A stretch of 64,000 nucleotides of DNA from Staphylococcus debuckii (lineage in GTDB: Bacteria; Bacillota; Bacilli; Staphylococcales; Staphylococcaceae), in NCBI RefSeq assembly GCF_003718735.1, contig NZ_CP033460.1:930001-994000 (forward strand). Reading direction: 5' to 3'. Under the pieces are notes generated by a model, which was not told the DNA's origin, did not search any database, and was given only the letters and a program-made list of their open reading frames with translations. Positions 28,286-37,558 of this stretch are shown piece by piece. Each line of letters opens with the position of its first letter. The stretch's first letter is position 1. The translations under genes and the position numbers were made by a program.

Positions 28286-29053
28286 ATGGATTATTCTATA
28301 AGCGAAGTTGCAGAAATGACAGGACTAAGTACTCGAACTTTACGCTATTATGATGAAATTAATTTATTTACTGCTCGGAGAGGAACAGAAAATGGTTATC
28401 GCATTTATCAATCAGAAGATTTAGATGTTCTGCAAGTAATTATGTTTTTAAGAAAGATGAAAATGCCTTTAGAACAAATCAAAGCAATTATTCTTAATGA
28501 AGAAAATGATTTCAATCAGTTATTGAAAGTACAAAAAGAAAGACTGATGGAAAAGCAAGCTGAAATAACTGCACTAATTCATTTAATTGATACTACGTTA
28601 GCAAACAAACAGGAGGGAAAGGTAATGTTAGACAAAGAAAAATTTGAAGCTTTCAAACAGGAGAAAATTAATGAAAATCGCAATCAATTTGGAGAAGAAG
28701 TAATTGAAAAATATGGGCATGAGGCGTTAGAAAAATCAGAACAAAATTGGCAACATCTTTCTCAAATAGAATATCAGTGTGCAGAAGAATGTGAGTTGGC
28801 AATAAAAAGAGGATTGCAAGAATTACTGAAGCGTAATCATGAAAGTATGGATAAAGATATCGCTAAAGAAGTATTCAAAGCACATGCTGAGTGGCTGAAA
28901 CTAATGAGCGGACAATATAGTGAAGGTTATCATCTTGCAATGGCAGACTTGTATGTTGATGATATACGATTTACAGCTTATTATGATAATTTAGTGGGGG
29001 AAGCAGGAGCTGCCGCATTGCTCAGCCGTATTATAAAACAGCATTTTGATTAA
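28286..29053 (+). CDS. MerR family regulator with TipAS-type effector domain
   Basis: A 255-residue regulator. Residues 1-70 are a MerR winged helix (YSISEVAEMTGLSTRTLRYYDEINL, then NGYRIY). A dimerising coiled coil follows (about 75-112). Residues about 120-255 match the TipAS antibiotic-recognition domain (HAEWLKLMSGQYSEGYHLAMADLYV). TipA-type regulators such as Mta and SkgA respond to thiopeptides or other drugs and activate efflux genes. There is no transporter next to it, so it probably controls itself and distant targets. GGAGG precedes the ATG. copB is unlikely to be its target because the two operators differ. Confidence 0.85.
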   Translation: MDYSISEVAEMTGLSTRTLRYYDEINLFTARRGTENGYRIYQSEDLDVLQVIMFLRKMKMPLEQIKAIILNEENDFNQLLKVQKERLMEKQAEITALIHLIDTTLANKQEGKVMLDKEKFEAFKQEKINENRNQFGEEVIEKYGHEALEKSEQNWQHLSQIEYQCAEECELAIKRGLQELLKRNHESMDKDIAKEVFKAHAEWLKLMSGQYSEGYHLAMADLYVDDIRFTAYYDNLVGEAGAAALLSRIIKQHFD

Positions 29054-29058
29054 TAAAA

Positions 29059-29100
29059 AAGAAGCATCAGCTGAATCAACCATCAGCTTAGCTTCTTTCA
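29059..29100. terminator. Bidirectional terminator between MerR and nfu genes
   Basis: AAGAAGC and GCTTCTT pair, with an inner AGCTGA/TCAGCT stem. The poly-A before and poly-T after let it serve both convergent genes. Confidence 0.7.
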
Positions 29101-29122
29101 TAGCGCTATTTATCTGAATGCT

Positions 29123-29365
29123 TTAGAATACTTGTTCCACTTCAACAACACCAGGTACTTCTTCAAGCAACGCACGCTCGATACCTGCTTTTAAAGTGAT
29201 TGTTGAACTAGGGCATGTATTGCATGCACCGTGAAGTTGTAATTTAACGATACCGTCTTCGACATCAATCAATGTGCAATCGCCGCCGTCACGTAATAAG
29301 AACGGACGTAAACGCTCAATAACAACTGCAACTTGATCAAACATTGTTGTATTTTCAGTTGGCAT
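29123..29365 (-). CDS. NifU-like iron-sulfur scaffold/carrier protein (Nfu)
   Basis: An 80-residue Nfu domain protein. The cluster-binding motif is CNTCPSS, preceded by [19 protein letters not shown], as in S. aureus Nfu. It accepts Fe-S clusters from the SUF scaffold and delivers them to client enzymes such as aconitase. The start at 29365 (MPTENTTMF) is chosen because GGAAGGAGAT lies before it on the - strand. It is divergent from the yuzD-like gene, and a SufA-type carrier is encoded about 2.5 kb downstream. Confidence 0.93.
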   Translation of the reverse strand: MPTENTTMFDQVAVVIERLRPFLLRDGGDCTLIDVEDGIVKLQLHGACNTCPSSTITLKAGIERALLEEVPGVVEVEQVF

Positions 29366-29458
29366 GGATATATCTCCTTCCAAGTATATAATTTCATTTT
29401 TCTGCTTGTTCATTTATTATAATAGATAAAGACAAAAAAATCTATGGAGGGACGCTAA

Positions 29459-29779
29459 ATGACTAAAGTAAGTGTAGTGGTTTATGGGGCTGATGTAGTA
29501 TGTGCAAGTTGTGTTAACGCACCAACATCTAAAGATACATTTGATTGGCTGCAAGCATTATTAAAACGAAAATATCCAGATATTAATTTCGAATATACGT
29601 ATATTGATTTTCAAAAGGATACTGAAAATTTATCTGATCATGATCAACAGTATATTGAACAACTAGAAAATGATGAGTTATTCTATCCGCTGGTCACAAT
29701 GGATGACATGTTAGTAGCGGATGGTTTTATTCAATCCAAACAAATTACACGTTTCGTTGACGAACATTTCGAAAGTTAA
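29459..29779 (+). CDS. YuzD-like protein (DUF1462)
   Basis: A 106-residue protein with a thioredoxin-like layout: a first strand VSVVVYGADVVC, then CASCVNAPTSKDT with a CxxC, and a C-terminal VTMDDMLVADGFIQ. This matches the DUF1462/YuzD family of Firmicutes. Role unproven; the CxxC and the genomic link with Nfu suggest redox or Fe-S work. GGAGGG precedes the ATG. It is divergent from nfu. Confidence 0.85.
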   Translation: MTKVSVVVYGADVVCASCVNAPTSKDTFDWLQALLKRKYPDINFEYTYIDFQKDTENLSDHDQQYIEQLENDELFYPLVTMDDMLVADGFIQSKQITRFVDEHFES

Positions 29780-29872
29780 ATATGAGATTTTAAGAACAAT
29801 AGGGCGACTTATATTAAGTTGCCTTTGTTTTTATATCTATTTTTAAATGATAAAGGAAGAGAAGGATGTATT

Positions 29873-30304
29873 ATGACATTATCTAAAAGGAAACTTCAAG
29901 AAAAAGATTATGACATAGCTTTAGAGATATGGGAAAGCGCTGTAAAAGCCACTCATGATTTTTTAAAGGAGAAAGATAGATTAGAATTAAAAGCTGAAAT
30001 TCCAAACTATTTTAAATTAGTAGAAGCTTATTTGTGGTTGGATAATCAACAAGTCATAGGTTTTTCAGGAACACATGAGCAAAATTTAGAAATGTTATTT
30101 ATTGAGCCGAAATATTTCAATAGGGGTTACGGTACAGAAATAGTTCAATATCTCATTCGCGAAGGAAAGGTACAATACGTCGACGTTAATAAGGATAACG
30201 CTCAAGCTTTGAAATTCTATTTAAAAAATGGCTTTGCAATACATAGTGAATCTCAAAAAGATGATCAAGGAAGAGATTATCCGATTTTGCATCTCAAATT
30301 GTAA
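29873..30304 (+). CDS. GNAT family N-acetyltransferase
   Basis: A 143-residue acetyltransferase. Motif A, the acetyl-CoA pyrophosphate loop, is in MLFIEPKYFNRGYGTEIVQYLI (core R-x-x-G-x-G/A as RGYGTE), and motif B is in VDVNKDNAQALKFYLKNGF. The substrate cannot be told; the size and the Trp-rich N-terminal half are typical of YjaB/PhnO-like small GNATs. The start at 29873 is preferred because GAAGGATG lies just before it; an upstream ATG at 29819 has no site. A strong terminator shared with the convergent NDH-like gene follows. Confidence 0.85.
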   Translation: MTLSKRKLQEKDYDIALEIWESAVKATHDFLKEKDRLELKAEIPNYFKLVEAYLWLDNQQVIGFSGTHEQNLEMLFIEPKYFNRGYGTEIVQYLIREGKVQYVDVNKDNAQALKFYLKNGFAIHSESQKDDQGRDYPILHLKL

Positions 30305-30314
30305 TTGATACAGC

Positions 30315-30350
30315 AAAGAGGCCAGGACACAACCATGTCTTGGCCTCTTT
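30315..30350. terminator. Bidirectional terminator between GNAT and NDH-like genes
   Basis: AAAGAGGCCA and TGGCCTCTTT form a perfect outer stem, with an inner GGACA/TGTCT pair. Confidence 0.85.
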
Positions 30351-30364
30351 AACAATCAATACTT

Positions 30365-31429
30365 TTATCCGTTATGATATTTATACAACCATAAAATTCC
30401 TGATTTCATAATTGAAGCAATACGACCTGTAAGCGGTCGATCTAATACATAAGCGAACCCTTTTTTGTCGCCTAAAGAACCAAAGAATCCTTGAATTTTC
30501 AATTCAGGCATTTTATCTGGAAGTGCTTCGTTTTTCCATTGTTTCATCATAACATCTGCAATCTGATCACCTTGAATTTCAGCAAGTTGTGCACTTGGTG
30601 CGTGTGGTAGGCTTGCACAGTCGCCGACTACATATACATTTTGATATGTAGGGATTTGATGATATTGGTTTACAATGACTTGACCATTTTTGCTGACATC
30701 GACAGGTAAATTTCTAACTACTGAAACTGGATGGATACCTGCTGTCCAAACAACGATATCTACATCTTCAGGTTCGTCATGATTATAAATCTTTCCAGGT
30801 TCTACTTTATTGATATTAGAATTAGGAATTACCGTAACGTTATTTTTCTTGAACCACTTTTCGATATAATGACTGAGTTTCTCTGGGAAACGTGCAAGAA
30901 TACGTTCACCGCGGTCGTAAAGTCTGATGTCTAAATCAGAACGACTTTCGCGTAATTCACTCGCTAATTCAATGCCGCTTAAACCTGCTCCCACAATTGC
31001 TACCTTAGAACCAGTAGGTAAGTCGCTGATTGTATGATAAGTTTTACGTGATTTTGCTAATGTTTGAATACTGTAAGTGTATTCTTCAGCACCTGGTACA
31101 TTATGATATTTATCTTCGCACCCCAACCCGATAACGAGTTCATCATAATCTACTTTAGTATCACCGACAGAAATAATTTGTTCATCTAAATCAATTGCTG
31201 AAATTTCCCCGTAAACAACATTCAGCTTTTTAGATTCCGGAAACTGTAATCGTACATCTTTATCTGATTTAGTACCTGCTGCAAGAGCATAATATTCTGG
31301 TTTCAAACCATGATAAGGCATACGATCAATCAAAGTGATAGTGTAATCTTCAGGTAATTCATCAGGCAGGATATGCGAAAGAATACGCATATTGCCATAG
31401 CCGCCACCTAACAATACTAAATTCTTCAT
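30365..31429 (-). CDS. Type II NADH dehydrogenase-like FAD/NAD(P) oxidoreductase
   Basis: A 354-residue flavoprotein of the NDH-2 family. The FAD-binding motif LLGGGYGNMRI is at the N-terminus, the NADH-binding motif AIVGAGLSGIELASEL is central, and VYVVGDCASLPHAP binds FAD again. It is shorter than the second NDH-2 at 32668 and lacks its extended C-terminal membrane-binding part; the last residues (IMKSGILWLYKYHNG) could still touch the membrane. S. aureus encodes two such proteins in this region, NdhC/NdhF-like, which pass electrons from NADH to menaquinone. GAGGGG precedes the ATG on the - strand. Confidence 0.85.
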   Translation of the reverse strand: MKNLVLLGGGYGNMRILSHILPDELPEDYTITLIDRMPYHGLKPEYYALAAGTKSDKDVRLQFPESKKLNVVYGEISAIDLDEQIISVGDTKVDYDELVIGLGCEDKYHNVPGAEEYTYSIQTLAKSRKTYHTISDLPTGSKVAIVGAGLSGIELASELRESRSDLDIRLYDRGERILARFPEKLSHYIEKWFKKNNVTVIPNSNINKVEPGKIYNHDEPEDVDIVVWTAGIHPVSVVRNLPVDVSKNGQVIVNQYHQIPTYQNVYVVGDCASLPHAPSAQLAEIQGDQIADVMMKQWKNEALPDKMPELKIQGFFGSLGDKKGFAYVLDRPLTGRIASIMKSGILWLYKYHNG

Positions 31430-31676
31430 TCCGATAACCCCTCTTATCTAGATTAATATAACGCTGCATCACTGCATGGTGCCTGATTATTATGAAAGTA
31501 CGTAACCAACGTCATTTGCTTATTTTTAAAAATATGCTTTCATTTATTATAATCTTTTTTAAACCACCAGACAAACAATCTTTTACCGGAAAAATAATTT
31601 CAATTTGTACTGAGAGAGAATCCGCTAGAAATATGTTATAATAATAGCACTCAAAACTATAAGAGGAGTTCAATTA

Positions 31677-31913
31677 ATGAATCCAATAGTAGAATTTTGC
31701 ATATCAAATATGGCAAAAGGCGGAGACTATGTGTATAACAAACTTGATCAAGACCCCGGCGTAGACGTATTAGAATACGGATGTCTGCAAAATTGCGGTG
31801 TTTGTTCAAGTGGGTTGTATGCACTGGTTAACGGTGATATTGTTGAAGGAGACTCGCCAGACGATTTATTGCAAAATATTTATAAGCATATAGAGGAAAC
31901 TTGGATTTTCTAG
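31677..31913 (+). CDS. YuzB-like protein (DUF1450)
   Basis: A 78-residue protein of the DUF1450/YuzB family. The Cys-rich [19 protein letters not shown], with C at the N-terminus (EFCISN), makes a thioredoxin-like ferredoxin fold or metal site likely. It is encoded 43 bases before a SufA-type carrier and between two NDH-2 proteins. AGAGGAG precedes the ATG, and TATAAT at 31637 may be its promoter -10 box. Function is not established. Confidence 0.85.
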   Translation: MNPIVEFCISNMAKGGDYVYNKLDQDPGVDVLEYGCLQNCGVCSSGLYALVNGDIVEGDSPDDLLQNIYKHIEETWIF

Positions 31914-31956
31914 TTTCAATTTTTGACGAAGCAGAATGAACTAGGAGGGATTAAAT

Positions 31957-32316
31957 ATGCCAACAGTAATTCTTACTGAAGCGGCAGCATACGAAGTGAA
32001 GAGTATGCTTGAAAGCAATGACATGCCAGACGGCTATTTAAAAATTAAAGTCAACGGTGGCGGTTGTACTGGATTGACTTATGGTATGACAGCTGAAGAG
32101 GAACCTGGCGATAATGATGAAATTATCGAATATTATGGTTTAAAAGTGTTAGTTGATAAATATGATAAACCTGTATTAGAAGGTACAACAATAGATTTCA
32201 AACAATCACTTATGGGTGGTGGCTTCCAAATCGATAATCCGAATGCAATTGCTTCATGCGGTTGCGGAAGCTCATTCCGTACAGCTAAAGTAGCCGGCAA
32301 TCCAGAAGACTGCTAA
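31957..32316 (+). CDS. Iron-sulfur carrier, HesB/IscA/SufA family
   Basis: A 119-residue A-type Fe-S carrier. The three conserved cysteines are in GGGCTGLTYG and SCGCGSSF near the C-terminus, with a HesB-like core (FKQSLMGGGFQIDNP). It helps to pass clusters to target proteins and fits with Nfu and YuzB nearby and with the NDH-2 flavoproteins. GGAGGG precedes the ATG. A composite terminator element follows. Confidence 0.92.
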   Translation: MPTVILTEAAAYEVKSMLESNDMPDGYLKIKVNGGGCTGLTYGMTAEEEPGDNDEIIEYYGLKVLVDKYDKPVLEGTTIDFKQSLMGGGFQIDNPNAIASCGCGSSFRTAKVAGNPEDC

Positions 32317-32336
32317 GTGATTAATAGTGAAAAATA

Positions 32337-32427
32337 GCGGGATGAAACAGTAGAGATTATATCTACTGCCAGGGTGGAACGGTGAAATAATTTTACTCAA
32401 TATTTATTTCTGTTCCGCTCTTTTTTT
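32337..32427. repeat. Composite intergenic hairpin element, copy 2 (includes terminator)
   Basis: An inner AGTAGA/TCTACT hairpin, the module CTACTGCCAG, and then GGAAC..GAAATAA pairing with TTATTTC..GTTCC (about 32376-32415), with the run CCGCTC and seven T residues. The last stem matches copy 1 (13893-13946) base for base over GAAATAATTT and TTATTTCTGT. The 351-base gap before ndh otherwise holds TTGACA at 32587 with TATATT 20 bases on, a possible ndh promoter. Confidence 0.7.
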
Positions 32428-32667
32428 GTCTAATAATGGTTTTACTTTGAAAATTTAAGTAAGTATGACCATAATAAGACTATTAGGGTATCAGTAAATT
32501 CTGAAATTATGAATGCTTTTCTTCCTATTACCTTGAAAAAATGACTGAATAATTATAAGATGAAGAGGAATGACATTTGTCTTTATTTGACATTTTTTTC
32601 AATCAAATGGGGTATATTAAGAAAGCGTATTCTATTACAAATTTTTAAGAAAGCATAGGTGAATAAA

Positions 32668-33873
32668 ATGGCTGAAACAAAAAAAGTTATTGTTTTAGGG
32701 GCAGGTTATGCAGGCTTGCAAACTGTTACAAAATTACAAAAGATTTTACCAGCTGATGAAGCTGAAATCACTCTAATCAATAGAGATGATTATCACTATG
32801 AAGCAGTATTATTACATGAAGCTTCAGCAGGTACTGCGAATTACGAAGATATTATTTATCCAATTGAAAGTACTATCAACAAAGAAAAAGTAAAATTCCT
32901 TAAAGGCGAAGTCGTTAAAGTTGACCCAGATGCTAAAGTTGTAGAAACAAACAACGGCCGTTTCAATTATGACGTTCTAGTTGTTGCTTTAGGTTGGGTA
33001 AGTGAAACATTTGGTATTAACGGTATGTTAGAACATGCTTTCCAAATTGAAAATATCCATACTGCACGTAAATTATCTCGTCATATCGAAGATAAATTTG
33101 CTAACTATGCATCTTCTAAAGAAAAAGATCCTAAAGATCTTGCATTCTTAGTAGGTGGCGCAGGCTTTACAGGTATTGAATTCTTAGGTGAATTAACAGC
33201 GCGTGTTGATGAATTATCAAATAAATATGGCGTAGATCGTGATAAAGTTAAAATCACTTGTGTAGAAGCAGCACCAACTATGCTTCCTATGTTTGATGAT
33301 GAATTAGTAAATTATGCTGTAAATTACCTTGAAGAACGTGGCGTTGAATTCAAAATCGGTACACCAATCGTTGGTGCAAACGAAAAAGGTTTCGTCGTTA
33401 AAGTTGGAGACCAAGAACAACAATTAGAAGCGAACACTTCTATTTGGACTGCTGGTGTTCGCGGAAGTAAAATTATGGACGATTCATTCGATGGCGTTAA
33501 ACGCGGTCGCTTAATTGTAAACCAAGACTTAACTGCTCCTGGTTATAATGAAACATTCGTAATCGGTGATGTATCAGCATACATTCCTGAAGGCGAAGAA
33601 CGTCCATTACCAACAACTGCACAACTTGCAATGCAACAAGGTGAAAGCGTTGCTCAAAACGTTAAAAACATCTTAAATGGCCAACCTAAAGAACCATTCA
33701 ACTTCGTTAACCGCGGAACTGTATGTTCATTAGGTGCACATGATGGTGTTGGTATTGTTTACGGTAAAAACATTACTGGTAAAAAAGCAGCATTCATGAA
33801 AAAAGTTATCGATACTCGTTCTATCTTCAAAATCGGTGGTATCGGTCTAGCATTCAAAAAAGGTAAATTTTAA
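32668..33873 (+). CDS. ndh: Type II NADH:quinone oxidoreductase
   Basis: A 401-residue monotopic NDH-2, the main NADH entry to the respiratory chain in staphylococci, which lack a proton-pumping complex I of the Nuo type. FAD motif [17 protein letters not shown] motif [16 protein letters not shown] with acidic end, quinone-site [14 protein letters not shown] and a hydrophobic C-terminus ([15 protein letters not shown]) for membrane contact. The ATG at 32668 is chosen because AGGTG lies before it; GTG 32659 would add three residues. Length matches S. aureus Ndh. Confidence 0.94.
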   Translation: MAETKKVIVLGAGYAGLQTVTKLQKILPADEAEITLINRDDYHYEAVLLHEASAGTANYEDIIYPIESTINKEKVKFLKGEVVKVDPDAKVVETNNGRFNYDVLVVALGWVSETFGINGMLEHAFQIENIHTARKLSRHIEDKFANYASSKEKDPKDLAFLVGGAGFTGIEFLGELTARVDELSNKYGVDRDKVKITCVEAAPTMLPMFDDELVNYAVNYLEERGVEFKIGTPIVGANEKGFVVKVGDQEQQLEANTSIWTAGVRGSKIMDDSFDGVKRGRLIVNQDLTAPGYNETFVIGDVSAYIPEGEERPLPTTAQLAMQQGESVAQNVKNILNGQPKEPFNFVNRGTVCSLGAHDGVGIVYGKNITGKKAAFMKKVIDTRSIFKIGGIGLAFKKGKF

Positions 33874-33922
33874 TAAAAGCTGACTCAACAAAGTTAAGTT
33901 TTATTAAACTAATAAGAAGGAC

Positions 33923-33969
33923 AAAGGTTGGTAATACTGTGAGTATCAAGCAGTATGCCAACCTTTTTT
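33923..33969 (+). terminator. ndh terminator
   Basis: AAAGGTTGG/CCAACCTTT with an inner ATACTG/CAGTAT makes a long stem, followed by six T residues. Confidence 0.85.
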
Positions 33970-33988
33970 CATAATGGAGGAGATAATC

Positions 33989-35476
33989 GTGCCTATACAA
34001 TTTACATTTGATGAGCACAATGAATTGGCGAGTGATATTCTCATTGTCGGATTGCCTGATCATTTGAATCAGTTGCCGACATTGAATTTTCAAGATAAGA
34101 ATCTGACGGAAGCGTTAGATACATATAAGCAGAAACACATTATAAGCAGTGAGACAGGTAAAATCAGTTCTACAAGATTTAATGAATCAGGGCTAGACAT
34201 TCATCTGATTACTGTAGGCTTAGGTAATTTAAAGGAATTAACACGCATCAGCGCTATGAAAATTTTCGGCAGCTTGCTGCAGACTTTAAAAAGAGACCAT
34301 ATTACTGAGGCAGATGTATTATTCCAGTCATTCGCTTCAAAGGTTATCGAGAAAAATGAAATGGCTGAATTGTTTAGTTTACAAGCTAAGAAGGCACTCT
34401 ATCATTTCAATAACTATAAAACAGATAAAAGAATTCCCTATCATTTGAATTTGAAAATTCATGGAGCTGAAGCGGATGAAATTACAGCGCTTAAAGATGG
34501 AGAAGTTATTGGAGAAGGTATCAAATTAGCCAGAGACTTCAGTAATATTCCGCCCAATATCTTAACACCTAAACATTACGCTGATTTGATTTGCGGCCAT
34601 TTTGAAGAAACGGCTGTAGATGTGGAAGTGAAAGATGCTGAAACGCTTCAAGCTGAAGGATTTGGATTACTGCACGCAGTAGGTAAAGGCTCTGACTTTG
34701 GACCGAGACTCATTACTTTGACTTATAAAGGTGCAGATGATGATGTCGCGCCAATCGCTCTCGTAGGTAAAGGCATTACTTATGATTCAGGCGGATACTC
34801 TATTAAGTCGAAAACGGGTATGCAGGAAATGAAATTTGATATGTGCGGTTCTGCTAATGTGCTAGGGATGATAGAAGCGGTTCACCGTCTGGCTTTACCG
34901 ATCAATATTGTAGGCGTTATTGCTTCTGCGGAAAATATGATTAATGGAGAGGCTATGAAACCTGATGATGTCTTTACAGCTTTAAATGGCGAGACGGTTG
35001 AAGTTTTGAACACAGATGCAGAAGGGCGCCTTGTCTTAGGAGATGCAGTCTTTCATGCAGCGCAGTATCAACCAAGATTGATTTTAGATTTTGCGACCCT
35101 GACAGGAGCAGCAGTGGCAGCATTAGGTGAAGATAAAGCAGCTGTGTTTAAGAATAATTCACAAGCTCCTTTAGAAGCCATAACTGAAATTGCCGGAGAG
35201 AATGGCGAATGGACATTTGAACTGCCGGTTACAGACTCTGAAAAACAATTGATTAAAAAAAGTGAAGTGGCGGATTTAGTTAACCATACGAATGGAATGG
35301 GCAAAGCGTTATTTGCGGCAGCCTTTGTAATGCATTTCAGCGGCAGCATCCCTCAATTACACTTTGATATCGCTGGACCAGCTACCACTCAACAAAATAA
35401 TTACAATGGCCCTAAAGGACCGACAGGATATTTAATTCAAACGATTGTAGATTGGTTAAGAAGAGAAGCTAAATAA
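33989..35476 (+). CDS. pepA: Leucyl aminopeptidase (peptidase M17)
   Basis: A 495-residue zinc or manganese aminopeptidase. The M17 signature NTDAEGRL begins at residue 341; the other metal ligands are in [16 protein letters not shown] and [11 protein letters not shown]. The N-terminal third is the usual macrodomain-like part. It releases N-terminal residues from peptides in the cytosol. GTG at 33989 is the likely start (GGAGGA eight bases upstream); an ATG at 33974 overlaps that site. S. aureus has the same gene (ampA) here. A strong terminator follows. Confidence 0.93.
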   Translation: MPIQFTFDEHNELASDILIVGLPDHLNQLPTLNFQDKNLTEALDTYKQKHIISSETGKISSTRFNESGLDIHLITVGLGNLKELTRISAMKIFGSLLQTLKRDHITEADVLFQSFASKVIEKNEMAELFSLQAKKALYHFNNYKTDKRIPYHLNLKIHGAEADEITALKDGEVIGEGIKLARDFSNIPPNILTPKHYADLICGHFEETAVDVEVKDAETLQAEGFGLLHAVGKGSDFGPRLITLTYKGADDDVAPIALVGKGITYDSGGYSIKSKTGMQEMKFDMCGSANVLGMIEAVHRLALPINIVGVIASAENMINGEAMKPDDVFTALNGETVEVLNTDAEGRLVLGDAVFHAAQYQPRLILDFATLTGAAVAALGEDKAAVFKNNSQAPLEAITEIAGENGEWTFELPVTDSEKQLIKKSEVADLVNHTNGMGKALFAAAFVMHFSGSIPQLHFDIAGPATTQQNNYNGPKGPTGYLIQTIVDWLRREAK

Positions 35477-35485
35477 GATAAAGCC

Positions 35486-35528
35486 GGCGCTTAGATTGTA
35501 CGTATTAATGTATAATTTAAGCGTCTTT
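35486..35528 (+). terminator. pepA terminator
   Basis: GGCGCTTAGATTGTAC pairs with GTATAATTTAAGCGTC (three G-T pairs), followed by five T residues. Confidence 0.8.
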
Positions 35529-35567
35529 TTAAAAGATTCATATTTTAAAAGAATCTAATTTTGAATA

Positions 35568-35596
35568 TTGACTTTTAGAATTACCACTGTTATCAT
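35568..35596 (+). promoter_or_regulatory. Promoter of the NhaC-family gene
   Basis: TTGACT (35568-35573), 17 bases, TATCAT (35591-35596), about 47 bases before the start codon. Confidence 0.7.
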
Positions 35597-35643
35597 ACAA
35601 ACATAATGCTTTAGTTCGATAACGTAGTAAAGGAGAAACAGGA

Positions 35644-36960
35644 ATGGTGAATGCAGTTGTAATAGCAGTATTATTAATGATAGTTTTATGTTTATGCAGA
35701 CTGAACGTAGTATTAAGTCTGTTCATCAGTGGTTTAGTTGGCGGCGTAGTTGCAGGTATGCCGGTAGAAAAAGTAATTAAAGTCTTTACTGAAAATATTG
35801 TAGATGGCGCAGAAGTAGCATTGAGTTATGCCTTGCTTGGAGGTTTTGCTGCACTTATTTCCTATAGTGGAATTACGGATTATTTAGTAGGCAAGGTTAT
35901 TGATATGATTCACGCAGAAAATAATAGAGTTTCTCGCTCTACAATCAAAGTGATTTTAATTGTATCTTTGCTTCTACTAAGTATGAGCAGCCAAAACTTA
36001 ATTCCTGTACATATTGCATTTATCCCGATTGTGATTCCTCCATTGCTCAGTTTATTCAATGAATTAAATATAGATAGACGTCAAATTGCTTTAGTCATCA
36101 GTTTTGGATTATGTTTTCCATACTTCTTGATGCCATTTGGATTTGGACAAATTTTCCACCAAATTATTCAAACCGGATTTGCAAAAGCACATCACCCGAT
36201 TGAATTTGATATGATTTGGAAAGCTTTATTAATACCTTCAATCGGATATATTGTCGGATTAGCCTTAGGTTTATTTGTATATCGTAAACCACGTCAATAT
36301 CGTAATGATGAAGAACAAACAAATCAAGCACCGAAAGAATTGAACAAGTATATTTTAATCGTGACGATTGTGGCAATATTACTTACATTTATCGTCCAAA
36401 TGATTACTGAATCCATGATATTTGGTGCACTTGCTGGGGTTATGGTCTTCTTTATTTCTCGAGCTTACAAATGGTTCGAATTAGATAAACAATTTACAGA
36501 AGGTATTAAGATTATGGCCTATATCGGAGTCGTTATTTTAACAGCCAACGGGTTTGCAGGCGTAATGAATGCGACTGGAGATGTTAAGACGCTGGTAGCT
36601 AATATCGCTTCAATTACAGGAGACCACAAATTAATTGCGATTATTTTAATGTATATCATCGGCTTAATTGTTACATTAGGTATTGGTTCATCCTTTGCGA
36701 CAATTCCGATTATTGCAGCTTTATTCATTCCATTAGGAGAGCAATTAGGTATGAGTACAATGGCCTTAATTGCCTTGATAGGTACAGCAGCAGCGCTAGG
36801 AGATTCTGGATCGCCTGCCAGCGACTCAACTTTAGGACCGACTGCTGGTTTAGATGTAGACGGCCAGCATGATCATATTCGCGATACTTGTGTTCCGAAC
36901 TTTTTATTCTACAATATTCCATTAATGATCTTCGGTACAATTGCAGCTATGATATTATAA
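35644..36960 (+). CDS. Na+/H+ antiporter family protein (NhaC-like)
   Basis: A 438-residue membrane protein with about eleven helices. The N-terminal hydrophobic pair (GLVGGVVAGMPVEKVIKVF), the internal FAALISYSGIT and the conserved GDSGSPASDSTLGPTAGLDVDGQHDH near the C-terminus are features of the NhaC/YqkI-type antiporter superfamily. It probably exchanges Na+ or an organic solute for H+; the substrate is not determined. GGAG precedes the ATG. A PaaI-like thioesterase starts 30 bases after it on the same strand. Confidence 0.85.
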   Translation: MVNAVVIAVLLMIVLCLCRLNVVLSLFISGLVGGVVAGMPVEKVIKVFTENIVDGAEVALSYALLGGFAALISYSGITDYLVGKVIDMIHAENNRVSRSTIKVILIVSLLLLSMSSQNLIPVHIAFIPIVIPPLLSLFNELNIDRRQIALVISFGLCFPYFLMPFGFGQIFHQIIQTGFAKAHHPIEFDMIWKALLIPSIGYIVGLALGLFVYRKPRQYRNDEEQTNQAPKELNKYILIVTIVAILLTFIVQMITESMIFGALAGVMVFFISRAYKWFELDKQFTEGIKIMAYIGVVILTANGFAGVMNATGDVKTLVANIASITGDHKLIAIILMYIIGLIVTLGIGSSFATIPIIAALFIPLGEQLGMSTMALIALIGTAAALGDSGSPASDSTLGPTAGLDVDGQHDHIRDTCVPNFLFYNIPLMIFGTIAAMIL

Positions 36961-36990
36961 AAGTAAATCTGAGATATGAGGTGTGCTGTA

Positions 36991-37362
36991 GTGACAAATT
37001 TACTGAAAACACTAGATATGGAAATTTTAGAAGTAAGAGAAGGCTATACAAAGGTGAAGATGCCTGTATCAGATAAAGTGAAGCAACCCTTTGGATACTT
37101 GCATGGCGGCGCTACGATGGCTTTAGGAGAGACGGCTTGTTCTGTCGGAGCTGCACATATAGTAGATACGGAAAAAAATATTCCAGTAGGGCTGGAAATG
37201 AACACAAACCATATAAGCTCTGCTACTGAAGGAAATGTTTTTGCTATTGCAGAATTGATTCATGGTGGTAGAACAACGCAAGTCTGGAATATAAATATTG
37301 TAGATGATAATGATAAATTAATCAGTGTGATGCGTGGCACGATGATGTTGAAAACACGTTGA
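36991..37362 (+). CDS. PaaI-family thioesterase (hotdog fold)
   Basis: A 123-residue hotdog thioesterase. The helix motif FGYLHGGATMALGETACS carries the family HGG and the catalytic acid (E in GETA), and NTNHISSATEGNVFAIAE is the conserved strand pair. Members hydrolyse acyl-CoA; 1,4-dihydroxy-2-naphthoyl-CoA hydrolysis in menaquinone synthesis is one candidate role. The GTG at 36991 is favoured because GAGGTG lies about seven bases upstream. It may be co-transcribed with the NhaC-like gene. Confidence 0.85.
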   Translation: MTNLLKTLDMEILEVREGYTKVKMPVSDKVKQPFGYLHGGATMALGETACSVGAAHIVDTEKNIPVGLEMNTNHISSATEGNVFAIAELIHGGRTTQVWNINIVDDNDKLISVMRGTMMLKTR

Positions 37363-37367
37363 AGAAC

Positions 37368-37406
37368 AAGGGTGAGACATTAAGTTGGTCTCGCCTTTGC
37401 TTTTTA
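37368..37406 (+). terminator. Terminator after the thioesterase
   Basis: AAGGGTGAGAC pairs with GTCTCGCCTT (one bulge, one G-T), followed by TTTGCTTTTT. Its arms resemble those after the AAA gene. Confidence 0.65.
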
Positions 37407-37441
37407 ATTTGGTAATTTTTTAAAGTAGTAGGGGTTCCAAA

Positions 37442-37475
37442 GTGTCTAGACACTGGTGTCGAGCCTCGACACTTC
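37442..37475. repeat. Variant GTGTCTAGA intergenic repeat, copy C
   Basis: GTGTCTAGACAC is a perfect palindrome (37442-37453), followed at once by GTGTCGAG/CTCGACAC (37457-37473). It has the same GTGTC..GACAC arms as the repeats at 10979 and 48711, but in rearranged form. Confidence 0.5.
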
Positions 37476-37518
37476 GGCCCACTCAACACGACAAAATCTC
37501 TACATGAAACGCAGAAAA

Positions 37519-37556
37519 GGGGATTAAGACATGTAATTGTGTCTCAATCCCCCATT
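37519..37556. terminator. Bidirectional terminator after the thioesterase region
   Basis: GGGGATTAAGACA pairs with TGTCTCAATCCCC around an eight-base loop, with A before and T after. Confidence 0.85.
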
Positions 37557-37558
37557 TT

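Noticed and set aside
30365..33873. A recent duplication of ndh
   Set aside because: The two NDH-2 proteins differ in length and in most of their sequence and lie on opposite strands, so they are old paralogues.
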